Origin: JACIWG01 sp049969935
Lineage (GTDB): Archaea; Thermoproteota; Nitrososphaeria; JACIWG01
Length of the DNA: 64,000 nt
Assembly: GCA_049969935.1 (NCBI GenBank)
Contig: JBMFNX010000001.1
Location: 1 to 64,000 of the forward strand
Direction: 5' to 3'
Below the pieces are notes generated by a model. It worked only from the letters and a program-made list of their open reading frames with translations. It did no database searches and was not told the origin of the DNA. Positions 8,306-16,410 of this stretch are shown one piece after another; the stretch's first letter is position 1; every line of letters starts with the position of its first letter. A program made the translations under genes and the position numbers.

Positions 8306-8698
8306 CTAATACACATATCCTAAAAGTTTTCCCCCCAAACCTTTCTCCTTGGCTTCAATCTGTGACATCACACCCTGTGGAGTTGTTACAATTAATATTC
8401 CATAATTGAATGCTGGAAGATACCTTCTTTCCCAAAAGTCATATTCGTTCTTTTTAACACTAAATCTTGGAGATATAACACCACACTTTACTATCCTTCC
8501 AAGAAGCTGGATTCTAAACTTTCCACCTCGCCCGTCATCAATTTGCTCGAATTCACCTATATAGCCATATTTCTGAAGTATTCTCAGAACTTCTCTAGCC
8601 AAATTTGAAGTCGGGTGAACTATACATTCCTTTTTTCTCCTTAATTCATTATTATATATTGTTGTGAAAAGGTTTGCTAGAACATTTTTTGCCGGCAT
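8306..8698 (-). CDS. rps8: Small ribosomal subunit protein uS8
   Basis: A 130-residue protein starting MPAKNVLANLFTTIYNNELR, with the central RNA-binding block and the closing TPQGVMSQIEAKEKGLGGKL characteristic of archaeal uS8 (S15a in eukaryotes). It binds the central domain of 16S rRNA. It starts 11 nt after the uS14 stop. Confidence 0.95.
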   Translation of the reverse strand: MPAKNVLANLFTTIYNNELRRKKECIVHPTSNLAREVLRILQKYGYIGEFEQIDDGRGGKFRIQLLGRIVKCGVISPRFSVKKNEYDFWERRYLPAFNYGILIVTTPQGVMSQIEAKEKGLGGKLLGYVY

Positions 8699-8709
8699 AA
8701 ATTTTTCAC

Positions 8710-8874
8710 CTACTCATATTTTCTGAAACCAAGCTTTTCAGCAATTTCTCTAAAACATTGGCGACAGTAGAATAGATTGTACATTTGTATTACTGGACCG
8801 TATGCACCACATCTTCTGCAAATTCTTGAGCCCTTTCCAAACTTTCTTGGCTTCCCATGCCTTATCTTAGCCAA
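8710..8874 (-). CDS. rps14: Small ribosomal subunit protein uS14, zinc type
   Basis: A short gene of 54 codons lies between uL5 and uS8, where archaea place uS14. Its translation starts (TTG at 8874) AKIRHGKPRKFGKGSRICRR and contains two Cys pairs, CRRC near residues 19-22 and CRQC near residues 37-40, which bind one zinc ion; it ends EKLGFRKYE. The TTG lies immediately after the uL5 stop codon. The length and Cys spacing match archaeal/eukaryotic S29-type uS14. Confidence 0.94.
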   Translation of the reverse strand: MAKIRHGKPRKFGKGSRICRRCGAYGPVIQMYNLFYCRQCFREIAEKLGFRKYE

Positions 8875-9399
8875 CTAGACCACCTCCACACTAAACATTT
8901 CTTTCATAAACTTTATGGCATCTTCCTTAGTAATCCTATGCGATTTACCCACCTTTGAAGGACAACGTCTTCTCCTTTCAATTCTATATCCAGGACGCTC
9001 CAACTTTATACAAACATCTAACCCAAAAATACCTAGCTCAGGATCATATTTTATGCCAGGTATTTCAATATGTTCTTTGATCCCAAATGAGACGTTACCT
9101 TCATTATCAAATGATGAAGATGAAAGTTTCAGACCTTTAGCAAGCAAAAGCTTCTTTAAAACATCTACAGCCCTATTTTTCATCAACGTTACCTTAACAC
9201 CTATTGCCTCACCCTTTCTTATGCCAAAGTCTCTTATCGTCTTCTTTGCATAGGTTAATGTTGGTTCTTGACCACTAATCTGTTTTAGGACAGTTCTAGC
9301 CTTTTCAACAGCTTCCCCTGAGCGACCAACACCAATGTTTAAAACCACCTTATGAACAAAGATTCTCTTCATCGGATTTTCAACAACTTGAACTGACAT
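8875..9399 (-). CDS. rpl5: Large ribosomal subunit protein uL5
   Basis: A 174-residue protein of the archaeal/eukaryotic L11 type that binds 5S rRNA and P-site tRNA. Family blocks are KVVLNIGVGRSGEAVEKA, ARTVLKQISGQEPTLTYAKK, RDFGIRKGEAIGVKVTLM and the C-terminal RPGYRIERRRRCPSKVGKSH. It starts 2 nt after the eS4 stop region and its stop abuts uS14 without a gap. Confidence 0.95.
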   Translation of the reverse strand: MSVQVVENPMKRIFVHKVVLNIGVGRSGEAVEKARTVLKQISGQEPTLTYAKKTIRDFGIRKGEAIGVKVTLMKNRAVDVLKKLLLAKGLKLSSSSFDNEGNVSFGIKEHIEIPGIKYDPELGIFGLDVCIKLERPGYRIERRRRCPSKVGKSHRITKEDAIKFMKEMFSVEVV

Positions 9400-9401
9400 A
9401 A

Positions 9402-10133
9402 TTACTCACCTACTTCAACAGGTAGTAGGGGTTTATCCTTTCCCACCACTAAAAGTACGCGTAAAGGAACTCGAACTGTTTCCCCTTCAACATAAACTTC
9501 CGCAGATTTTTCTGAAGAGAAGGTTCCTTTTACTAAATCATTTACGGTTCCAATTTTGCCAATATGCTTACCTTTTAAGAATAGGACAAGTGAGCCTTTT
9601 TCAAGTTTAACCTTATCTACAAGCTTGCCTTCCGGAATTGTGATGAGAACACTGTCACCTATATTTAGACCGAGATCTTCTTCAGATAAAATGGTTCTAC
9701 CATCATGTAGGCCATAAGAAAATTTATTAGATTTAACCTTGTTCTTAGACTTTACTTTACACAATTTAAGTTTTGCGGACTCAGAGTCTATTTCTTTGGG
9801 AAAAAGCATCGCCTTTTTGGAAGGAAGCATACGATAGAATTTATTCATGGAAGGAATATGTATTACGTCCATTAACCCTACAGGAAATTTTTTGTCCATC
9901 CTGACAACACCATCAACAAGAATTTTTCCAGAATTTATGACATACCTTGCTTCCCTCATATTCTTTACAACTTTTAAGACATCTCTTAAAAGAATTGCTA
10001 GTGAATAGCTTTCATTAATTGGATGAGGCCCAGGAGACGGTTTAACAACAAACTGTCCAAGTTTTCGAGGAATTTTCCAGAATGAGGGGGCAGCACTTCT
10101 TTTCATATGCCTTGAGGAACCCATACTACCCAT
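9402..10133 (-). CDS. rps4e: Small ribosomal subunit protein eS4
   Basis: A 243-residue protein with SSRHMKRSAAPSFWKIPRK at the N-terminus, an S4-type RNA-binding region (about 50-105: VKNMREARYVINSGKILVDG) and a C-terminal KOW-like part with GKHIGKIGTVNDL. Its ATG shares a base with the uL24 stop (TAATG), so translation is probably coupled. eS4 between uL24 and uL5 is the standard archaeal order. Confidence 0.95.
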   Translation of the reverse strand: MGSMGSSRHMKRSAAPSFWKIPRKLGQFVVKPSPGPHPINESYSLAILLRDVLKVVKNMREARYVINSGKILVDGVVRMDKKFPVGLMDVIHIPSMNKFYRMLPSKKAMLFPKEIDSESAKLKLCKVKSKNKVKSNKFSYGLHDGRTILSEEDLGLNIGDSVLITIPEGKLVDKVKLEKGSLVLFLKGKHIGKIGTVNDLVKGTFSSEKSAEVYVEGETVRVPLRVLLVVGKDKPLLPVEVGE

Positions 10134-10510
10134 TACTTAACAACCTCCACCTTACCAATTTTTGATTCAAGCCTTTCTTTTCTTAGTTTATCATCAAGAT
10201 TTAATGATGTAATAATCACTTTGGACGCATGTATTTTAACAGGAATCTGTTCTCCTCTAACATTTTCTCTAAAAACACCTTCAACAGTAATTCGTCCAGT
10301 TTTAATATTCACTGAAGTCACTTTACCCTCAACTCCTGCATATTCGCCTCGAACGATTTTAACAGAATCACCCTTTCTAACACGTACTGTTTTTATTCCA
10401 TACTTTGAACGCAGCTCGTCAGATAAACGAGCATTTAACATTTTATTCTTAATATGCCATGGCGCATATAATGTTCTTTTTCTAACTTTAGAAGGTTTTA
10501 CAGAAGACAT
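10133..10510 (-). CDS. rpl24: Large ribosomal subunit protein uL24
   Basis: The frame begins at 10525, but the ATG at 10510 is preceded by ggtgat at ideal spacing and gives the native-looking N-terminus MSSVKPSKVRKRTLYAPWHI (125 residues). The KOW motif lies at VRKGDSVKIVRGEYAGVEGK. This archaeal form (eukaryotic L26) is longer than bacterial uL24. It is an early assembly protein. It overlaps neither neighbour by more than a base from this start. Confidence 0.93.
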   Translation of the reverse strand: MSSVKPSKVRKRTLYAPWHIKNKMLNARLSDELRSKYGIKTVRVRKGDSVKIVRGEYAGVEGKVTSVNIKTGRITVEGVFRENVRGEQIPVKIHASKVIITSLNLDDKLRKERLESKIGKVEVVK

Positions 10511-10521
10511 AATTATCACCA

Positions 10522-10956
10522 TCATATTATCATAGACGAAAGACTCGCGATTCTAGGCCATCTTTCAGCAGCCTCTGAAGCTACTGGCCCCTTTATTTCG
10601 GTACCTTTAACTTCACCTTCAGGCGTTATTAATATAGCGGCATTGTCTTCAAAAGATATTCGGACACCTGAAACTCTTCTTATAGGATATTTTTGCCTTA
10701 TAACTACAGCGGGAAAAACTTGCTTTCTCATGTCAGGTGGACCCTTTTTAACAACAACATTAATTTTATCACCAACAGAGGCTGCTGGAAGTCTTCTTAA
10801 TCTTCCTTTATACTGGAGAACTTGGACAACCTTTAATGTCTTTGCACCTGTATTATCTGCACAATTTATTACTGCATTTACAGGAATAGCACGGGTTATG
10901 TAAGGTTTAAATTCTTGTGCACCTTTTGCCGAAACGGCCCTAGATTTTGTGGACAT
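10522..10956 (-). CDS. rpl14: Large ribosomal subunit protein uL14
   Basis: A 144-residue beta-barrel protein, eukaryotic L23. Conserved blocks: ITRAIPVNAVINCADNTGAK, GRLRRLPAASVGDKINVVVK and KKGPPDMRKQVFPAVVIRQK. The ATG overlaps the uS17 stop as TGATG. uL14 forms part of the intersubunit bridge and is also a binding site for aIF6 on the large subunit (aIF6 is encoded at 31886). It precedes uL24 as expected. Confidence 0.95.
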   Translation of the reverse strand: MSTKSRAVSAKGAQEFKPYITRAIPVNAVINCADNTGAKTLKVVQVLQYKGRLRRLPAASVGDKINVVVKKGPPDMRKQVFPAVVIRQKYPIRRVSGVRISFEDNAAILITPEGEVKGTEIKGPVASEAAERWPRIASLSSMII

Positions 10957-11285
10957 CAGCTCACACCCCTATTTTCTACCACAACAAAAGAAATTGTTTT
11001 TGATAGTGGTCTACATTCGGCGAGCAAAACATTATCTCCAGGTTGGACTGGAATACATTCAGGAAGTCTGGCATGAATTTTTTTTCTAACCCTATAATAT
11101 CGATTATATTTTTTAGAAAAACGAATGAGCTCTTTTTCAATTACAACCATATTTTTAGCTTTGCAGCTTACTACCTTCCCTTCTTGAAGGATTCCCCTAA
11201 CAGGCAAATGGCCATGAAATGGACAAAGTGGATCATTACATACCCTTTCAGGAGGTTTAACTGGTAACCCAATATTTTTCAACAT
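10956..11285 (-). CDS. rps17: Small ribosomal subunit protein uS17
   Basis: A 109-residue protein from the ATG at 11285; an in-frame GTG two codons upstream overlaps the gaggtgatc ribosome-binding sequence. It contains LPVKPPERVCNDPLCPFHGH (two Cys of a short metal-binding-like segment seen in archaeal/eukaryotic S11) and the OB-fold block IRFSKKYNRYYRVRKKIHAR. It binds 16S rRNA early in assembly. Confidence 0.94.
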   Translation of the reverse strand: MLKNIGLPVKPPERVCNDPLCPFHGHLPVRGILQEGKVVSCKAKNMVVIEKELIRFSKKYNRYYRVRKKIHARLPECIPVQPGDNVLLAECRPLSKTISFVVVENRGVS

Positions 11286-11287
11286 GA

Positions 11288-11557
11288 TCACCTCATCTTA
11301 GATAGTCGGCTTTCAGGTCTACCCATAATCGAAACACCTGATAGTTTTATTGGGGATCCTGATGGTAAGATGAATTCGAATACACTTACCTTTTTAGGTA
11401 CAGCACGAACCTTTGTCCCATCATCAATGTATAACATGTTTTTTGTTTCCATAACAACTTTCCCACTTACTCCTACTAAATTCTTTATTCTAGAATCAAC
11501 AACTTTTGTTTGCAAACATATTAGTTCATGATAAAATATGTTTTTTGGCGTTATCAT
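11288..11557 (-). CDS. rnp1: RNase P protein component 1 (Rpp29/Pop4)
   Basis: A small protein (89 residues from the ATG at 11557; the frame extends to a GTG at 11569) located between uL29 and uS17, the conserved archaeal position of Rnp1. It contains NLVGVSGKVVMETKNMLYID and KKVSVFEFILPSG, the Sm-like barrel of Rpp29, which with Rpp21 supports the specificity domain of RNase P RNA in tRNA 5' maturation. The aaggtgg sequence 9 nt before the ATG supports that start. Confidence 0.9.
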   Translation of the reverse strand: MITPKNIFYHELICLQTKVVDSRIKNLVGVSGKVVMETKNMLYIDDGTKVRAVPKKVSVFEFILPSGSPIKLSGVSIMGRPESRLSKMR

Positions 11558-11558
11558 T

Positions 11559-11765
11559 TTAACTTCCACCTTTGACTAAATTCAATTGCTTCAACCTTTT
11601 TGCAGTTTCAAGTCTTGCAATATTTCTTCTTATACTTTTTATTGCACCAGTTTCTTTTTTAAGCAAACCACGTCTAGATAAACCCTTAAGCCTATGATAT
11701 TCACTCCTTAGCTCAAGAATACGTTTATCTATCTCATCCATCGGGAGATTAAGCAGATCCTTCAT
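11559..11765 (-). CDS. rpl29: Large ribosomal subunit protein uL29
   Basis: A 68-residue helical hairpin protein starting MKDLLNLPMDEIDKRILELR. The frame is open to 11804 but the upstream part lies inside uS3. It overlaps the uS3 3' end by 17 nt. uL29 lies at the nascent-chain exit of the tunnel and is a docking site for SRP/SecY-type factors. Canonical place between uS3 and rnp1. Confidence 0.92.
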   Translation of the reverse strand: MKDLLNLPMDEIDKRILELRSEYHRLKGLSRRGLLKKETGAIKSIRRNIARLETAKRLKQLNLVKGGS

Positions 11766-12414
11766 TTTTAGCACCTTCAACAGGTTCACCCTCCTTAAAT
11801 TCAACCTCTTCCTTTAAAACATATTCTGGAACAATCTTTTCTTTTAATGCTATTTTAACCTTAATACCAAAAAGTCCTGCCTTCAAAAGCACACTTTTTG
11901 TAGCCTTTAAAACAGCAACACGCGAGACTTCACCACTTTTTGGCACAACACCGGCAACAAATTTTTGATAATGGGCACGTTCACTCCTAATTTTACCGGA
12001 AATTATAATCTCTGCACCAAAGGCGCCTGCATTCATTATTTGATTAAGAGCCCAGACAGCGGTTCTCCTGAATGGTGTACCCTTTTCCATCGAACTAGCA
12101 ATACGCTCACAAACAACTCTTGGATTAAGTTCAGGAACTTCAATTTCCGCTACAGAAATTTGAACGTTATCAAGATTAAATTTTGAAGCAAGTTTCTCAG
12201 TTAAATCTTTTATACCCATACCTTTTCTTCCAATAACAAGGCCTGGTCGGGTAACATATATTGTCAACCGAACACCTAATGGCCCCTCAGAAATTTCTAC
12301 ACCACCATATCCTGCATCCTTTAGAGTTTCTTCTAAAAATTCATCTAAATAGGCAAACATCAATTGCTTACTCAATATTTTCTTGACAGGTGAACGTTCT
12401 ATTTGAGTTGACAT
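11749..12414 (-). CDS. rps3: Small ribosomal subunit protein uS3
   Basis: Start assigned to the ATG at 12414 (MSTQIERSPVKKILSKQLMF), 4 nt after the uL22 stop; the frame extends eight codons upstream. The protein is about 221 residues with an N-terminal type-II KH domain whose GXXG loop is IGRKGMGIKDLTEKLA, and the C-terminal domain FRRTAVWALNQIMNAGAFGA and GKIRSERAHYQKF. uS3 lines the mRNA entry channel. The acidic C-terminal tail is typical of archaeal forms. Confidence 0.95.
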   Translation of the reverse strand: MSTQIERSPVKKILSKQLMFAYLDEFLEETLKDAGYGGVEISEGPLGVRLTIYVTRPGLVIGRKGMGIKDLTEKLASKFNLDNVQISVAEIEVPELNPRVVCERIASSMEKGTPFRRTAVWALNQIMNAGAFGAEIIISGKIRSERAHYQKFVAGVVPKSGEVSRVAVLKATKSVLLKAGLFGIKVKIALKEKIVPEYVLKEEVEFKEGEPVEGAKNEGSA

Positions 12415-12418
12415 ATTC

Positions 12419-12883
12419 CTACGATACCTCCCTTCCAATAAGCTCTATATGAACTAGTACATGAAAGTTTGGAGAAGAACGGCCGAAAGCCCGTGGGACA
12501 TAATCTTTTATGACGATACCCTTATATGCACTAGCATGTACTATGACAACCTTTTCAATATTTAGACCTTTAAATGATGCATTATTTTCTAAATTATCTA
12601 AAAGTTTGAGAAAGACCTTAGATGCTTTAACAGGATAGCCGCCTGCAGGGTAACCTTTAGTAGAAGATTTGTGAGGAACTTTTCGATGATATCTTCTATA
12701 TGGTATTGCAACCTTTTTCTCTATCACGTCCTCAAGCAGTTTTCTTGCCTTAGAAATGGTTAAACCTTTTATTGCAGAACAGATTTCTCTAGCATGCTTT
12801 GGTGAAATATTAACCTCTCTAGCACTGGCTCTAACATAGAGCAGTGGATCCTCTACCTGGAAACTGTATCCAAACCTAGGCAA
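12419..12883 (-). CDS. rpl22: Large ribosomal subunit protein uL22
   Basis: A 154-residue protein starting MPRFGYSFQVEDPLLYVRAS from a TTG at 12883, with NISPKHAREICSAIKGLTIS and the C-terminal hairpin region HVLVHIELIG. It is the archaeal/eukaryotic L17-type uL22 that lines the exit tunnel. A 192-nt non-coding interval separates it from uS19, the only sizeable gap in the ribosomal cluster, so a second promoter may lie there. Confidence 0.94.
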   Translation of the reverse strand: MPRFGYSFQVEDPLLYVRASAREVNISPKHAREICSAIKGLTISKARKLLEDVIEKKVAIPYRRYHRKVPHKSSTKGYPAGGYPVKASKVFLKLLDNLENNASFKGLNIEKVVIVHASAYKGIVIKDYVPRAFGRSSPNFHVLVHIELIGREVS

Positions 12884-13075
12884 CTATGACACCGAGTAAA
12901 TTAACCCCAAATTTAATAGAATAAATACTTTAATGTACAGATTTTTCATAGCAATAAATGATTTATGCTATTTGAAATAATTGGGGAATTTTAGATTTTT
13001 ATTATTAGTTTAGAGAAAAGGTTTTCTATCAATTATGGTTGTGCGGCGAGTGGAGACTTATATTATGAAAAGAAT
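12884..13075 (-). promoter_or_regulatory. Intergenic spacer inside the ribosomal cluster, possible promoter or processing site
   Basis: All other genes of the uL3-to-SecY run are separated by a few bases or overlap, but 192 nt lie between uS19 and uL22. Read on the minus strand it is AT-rich with TATA-like stretches (for example agtatttatt about 45 nt before the uL22 TTG) and no open frame. It could hold an internal promoter or a leader. No binding motif was recognised. Confidence 0.35.
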
Positions 13076-13471
13076 TTATTTAAGTGGAACGTAGAGACTT
13101 GAACGTGATGCACCAATACCTGGTGTACCATGCACAACTTTTTTATTTGTGATAGCAAATTCGCCTAAGTAATGGCCTATCATTTCTGGTTTTATTTCGA
13201 CTGGAACAAACTCTTTGCCATTGTGAACGTGTATAGTGAGTCCAACCATTATTGGAAGTATTATCATATCTCTTGCATGTGTCTTTATGGGTCCCTTTAT
13301 TAAACCGTCTTTAAGCTTTCGAATTTCTTCTAAAAGCTTCATCTTATCTCTACTAAGGCCTCTATTTAGCGAGCGACGCATTCTCGAAGGAAGGAGTGAT
13401 ATAAAAGTTTCATAGGACATTGTCTGCAATTGTTCCAGTGTATACCCTCTATATTTGAATTCTTTAACCAT
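13076..13471 (-). CDS. rps19: Small ribosomal subunit protein uS19
   Basis: A 131-residue protein of the archaeal/eukaryotic S15 type. MVKEFKYRGYTLEQLQTMSY opens the protein and the core has PIKTHARDMIILPIMVGLTI, VHNGKEFVPVEIKPEMIGHY and LGEFAITNKKVVHGTPGIGA. It binds the head of the small subunit. Its start is 1 nt after the uL2 stop. Confidence 0.95.
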   Translation of the reverse strand: MVKEFKYRGYTLEQLQTMSYETFISLLPSRMRRSLNRGLSRDKMKLLEEIRKLKDGLIKGPIKTHARDMIILPIMVGLTIHVHNGKEFVPVEIKPEMIGHYLGEFAITNKKVVHGTPGIGASRSSLYVPLK

Positions 13472-13472
13472 T

Positions 13473-14207
13473 CTACTTCACCTCCAATGTTTTTCTAACA
13501 CGTTTTCTACCAGTTTTTCTTGGCGCAATATGACCAACCTTTCTACCTGGAGGAGCGTTTCTTGAAGTTGATGTAGACTTACCTGGATGTTGATGTCTAC
13601 CACCTCCAAATGGGTGATGTACAACAGCCATTGCAACACCCCGAACACGTGGATAAAGTTTTCTCTTAGCTTTCATCTTATGGAAGCTAGCACCTGCTTT
13701 TAGTAAAGGCTTTTCTCCAAAGCCTCCACCTGCAATAACCCCTATAGTTGCTCTACACCGCCCATTCATTAAAACCATTTTTCCACTCGGTAACTTAACT
13801 ATGCTACCTTCCGCGGTTTGCGAGAAAAGTATTGCTGATGAACCCGCTGCTCTTACTAACTTTCCACCATCACCTGGACGCTTTTCTATGTTACATATAA
13901 CTGATCCTTCACTTATATCCTTTAACATAAGTACGTTACCATTTTTCTGAGCAGCATTTGGCCCAAACTCTATTGTTGAGCCAACTTCTAAACCTCTTAC
14001 AGCAGGAAGATAATAGTGAATATGCCCAACTTTTATCTGAGCGAGGGGAGCCATTCTCCCTCTTTCATGCAATATTCCCTCAACAACACCTACCAACTTT
14101 TCTTCACTTAATGGTGGATAAGTGACTGGAGAGATCTTACCTTTCTTTGGAGCAAGATATTGTATATGTCCTAATCCCCTTCTTTGCTGGATAAGTGATT
14201 TGCCCAT
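13473..14207 (-). CDS. rpl2: Large ribosomal subunit protein uL2
   Basis: Assigned start ATG at 14207 (MGKSLIQQRRGLGHIQYLA); the frame extends five codons to a GTG overlapping uL23. The 244-residue protein has the SH3-like core and the near-universal GVAMAVVHHPFGGGRHQHPG segment, whose His residues lie near the peptidyl-transferase centre. Archaeal length. Order uL4-uL23-uL2-uS19 is canonical. Confidence 0.95.
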   Translation of the reverse strand: MGKSLIQQRRGLGHIQYLAPKKGKISPVTYPPLSEEKLVGVVEGILHERGRMAPLAQIKVGHIHYYLPAVRGLEVGSTIEFGPNAAQKNGNVLMLKDISEGSVICNIEKRPGDGGKLVRAAGSSAILFSQTAEGSIVKLPSGKMVLMNGRCRATIGVIAGGGFGEKPLLKAGASFHKMKAKRKLYPRVRGVAMAVVHHPFGGGRHQHPGKSTSTSRNAPPGRKVGHIAPRKTGRKRVRKTLEVK

Positions 14208-14218
14208 AGCTTTCACGC

Positions 14219-14485
14219 TCACATTATACCAATTTTAGAGGCCAATTCTGGCGCTGAATATTCTTTAGAAAGGCGAACATAAGCTTTTTTCCCATCCTTA
14301 CATATTAAAACATTAACTTTATCAACTTTAACATTGTATAGTGTTTCTACAGCCTGTTTTATTTTACTTTTATTGGCTTTGTTGTCCACTATAAATGTAA
14401 GAGTATTATTTTTTGTAATAAGCATTGATGTCTTTTCTGTTACATGAGGATATTTTATTATCTTTATAGCTTCCGACTGATTCAT
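14219..14485 (-). CDS. rpl23: Large ribosomal subunit protein uL23
   Basis: An 88-residue protein: MNQSEAIKIIKYPHVTEKTS, then NTLTFIVDNKANKSKIKQAV and VDKVNVLICKDGKKAYVRLS, the archaeal uL23 core. It lies at the tunnel exit and is the main contact for SRP and the translocon. Its ATG overlaps the uL4 stop as ATGA. Confidence 0.95.
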   Translation of the reverse strand: MNQSEAIKIIKYPHVTEKTSMLITKNNTLTFIVDNKANKSKIKQAVETLYNVKVDKVNVLICKDGKKAYVRLSKEYSAPELASKIGIM

Positions 14486-15279
14486 GAAAGTACACCTCTA
14501 AATTTTTCATCCAACATTCGTATAGCATCTTCTGTCCAAATAACAAATCTAATAGGATGGCCGCCTGGAACAAGGTCGAGCACAGAAAGTGAATTAACGT
14601 CAACAACGTCTATTCCTGGAATATTTTCTGCAATATCCTTTAGCCTACTATTTAAATTAGAAGTTACTATGAGAGGGCCTACTGGAACATACTTTGTTCG
14701 CCCCCGTCTTTCAGCCTTTCCACTACGTCTTTTAATACCATGTCTTATACGTTCTAATTCTTCTTCAATACCCCAAAGTTTGAAAGCATTTATAACATCC
14801 TTGACTTTTGAAACATTCTCAAACTCGGATGATACAATAAATGGCAAGGTAGGAACATTTTGAACCCTATGACCTCTTTCTTCAACAACATTCCTTAAGG
14901 AGGTAGCCGCTATTGCTGAAGCTAATGCTAAAAGCCGTTCCTTCTTATTCACTCTTTTGTAGATCTTCTTTTCAGCCTTTGGCGGATGAGCGATTCTACC
15001 TTTAACGACACCAGCAACGCCGGCAGCCATACCTGCTCTACTGTACCTTTCTCCTTTAACACGTGGAACTCTAGCAACACCATGCCCAGTTTGCCAAGAC
15101 TGCGCTGACGTTCGTTCACCAGCCAAGGGATCACGGCCTTTTGGTTGGAGCTTATGAGTCCACATGGCAACGTAAACTCTGTGGATTACATCAGGTCTAT
15201 AGGGTAAACTAAAAATTTTTGGAAGAACCATTTGAGATTTTTCTGAACCGTCTAGACCATAAACTGGAACCATACTCAT
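14482..15279 (-). CDS. rpl4: Large ribosomal subunit protein uL4
   Basis: A protein of about 265 residues, the archaeal/eukaryotic L4e type. VPVYGLDGSEKSQMVLPKIF opens the protein; GRDPLAGERTSAQSWQTGHG and VARVPRVKGERYSRAGMAAG form the extended tunnel loop. Start is one of three near-consecutive start codons (15285 TTG, 15279 ATG, 15273 ATG). It overlaps or abuts the uL3 stop at 15282. Confidence 0.94.
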   Translation of the reverse strand: MSMVPVYGLDGSEKSQMVLPKIFSLPYRPDVIHRVYVAMWTHKLQPKGRDPLAGERTSAQSWQTGHGVARVPRVKGERYSRAGMAAGVAGVVKGRIAHPPKAEKKIYKRVNKKERLLALASAIAATSLRNVVEERGHRVQNVPTLPFIVSSEFENVSKVKDVINAFKLWGIEEELERIRHGIKRRSGKAERRGRTKYVPVGPLIVTSNLNSRLKDIAENIPGIDVVDVNSLSVLDLVPGGHPIRFVIWTEDAIRMLDEKFRGVLS

Positions 15280-15281
15280 GC

Positions 15282-16304
15282 TCAACCACTTTTAACAGTA
15301 ATTGGAGTGACACTAGTATAGATAATCTTTGGAGGGGTAGGCTTTTCCTCTTTCTTTCTTACAGCAAAGCGTAATACTATAGGACGCTTTGGTGGACCTT
15401 GCACACTACCATCAATCACTATGTAGTCACCTTTTACAATACCAAAATGCTTGAAGCCACCGGGTGGATTAAAGAGTGTGTTTTCATTAGTGGATGCACA
15501 TATTAGAATTTTTTTATTATATTCTGTTCTTTGATGGAAACCCATCTGCCCTGCTCTTGGAACGGTATAAGTTACTGCTGCAGGATGCCATGCACCTAGA
15601 CAACCTACAGCTCTAACACTCTTTCTAGATTTATGTTGCTTTCTTTTTATACCAAATCTTTTAACTGGCCCCTGAAAACCTTTGCCTTTTGTTATACCGA
15701 TTGTGTCAACAAAGTCTCCGACTTTAAACACATCCCTTACTTTTACAGTTGAACCTAAAATAGACTTTGCATACTCAAGCCTATCTTTAATTGATTTACC
15801 TCCACCAACTTCAACTTCTAAAATAATTGGCTTTTTTCTAGGAAGCTTGACTTCTGAAGGCTCTGCTCCAACAACTACAACCACACGCTTCACATTTTCT
15901 ACAAAATTATCTAAGACTTTTAAATCATACTTTTTCTCTAAATAGCCTTTAGGTAAAGCCCGTTCATAAACTTTAGGAAGTTTATCATAGTATACTTCAG
16001 TAAGGGCAAATTCACCTTTGACGCTTTCTCCATATAATCTGATCCCACAAATTCTGATAGGAGGACACACTAAAACAGTTGAAGCTCTAAAAACTGGTTT
16101 TCCAAATGTTGGAGAACGCGGGTTTTCTCCAGAAACGATAGTATGCATCATACCTGCCTTAAATCCTATAAAGCCAAGTAGAGTAGGCTTGGGGCTATCA
16201 GTGTAACCCCAATATCTAACACGTGGGACTATATCACCAGCCCTAACTCTAGGACGAAAGGCTAGGGATCCCCGTCTAGGAGCACTTTTTTTCCTATGGC
16301 CCAA
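15282..16304 (-). CDS. rpl3: Large ribosomal subunit protein uL3
   Basis: A 340-residue protein, first gene of the S10-type run. MGHRKKSAPRRGSLAFRPRV, VRYWGYTDSPKPTLLGFIGF and GITKGKGFQGPVKRFGIKRK are archaeal uL3 blocks; KSRKSVRAVGCLGAWHP includes the tip that reaches the peptidyl-transferase centre. The start is TTG at 16304 with a promoter-like TATA at 16341-16350. It probably heads a transcription unit that runs down at least to uS19. Confidence 0.95.
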   Translation of the reverse strand: MGHRKKSAPRRGSLAFRPRVRAGDIVPRVRYWGYTDSPKPTLLGFIGFKAGMMHTIVSGENPRSPTFGKPVFRASTVLVCPPIRICGIRLYGESVKGEFALTEVYYDKLPKVYERALPKGYLEKKYDLKVLDNFVENVKRVVVVVGAEPSEVKLPRKKPIILEVEVGGGKSIKDRLEYAKSILGSTVKVRDVFKVGDFVDTIGITKGKGFQGPVKRFGIKRKQHKSRKSVRAVGCLGAWHPAAVTYTVPRAGQMGFHQRTEYNKKILICASTNENTLFNPPGGFKHFGIVKGDYIVIDGSVQGPPKRPIVLRFAVRKKEEKPTPPKIIYTSVTPITVKSG

Positions 16305-16340
16305 ATCAGGTCACTTGCGTACTTTACCAAAAGGGACAGC

Positions 16341-16350
16341 ATTTTTAAAG
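16341..16350 (-). promoter_or_regulatory. TATA box of the ribosomal protein operon
   Basis: On the minus strand CTTTAAAAAT lies about 40 nt upstream of the uL3 TTG, preceded by a purine-rich BRE-like stretch. With the usual 25-nt spacing this puts transcription start near 16320, giving a short leader containing an aagtgacct sequence before the start codon. Confidence 0.5.
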
Positions 16351-16410
16351 CTTTACCTTTTTAATCACAACCATTAACTTTTAACTGGACAAGCGATAAA
16401 AATTTTATAC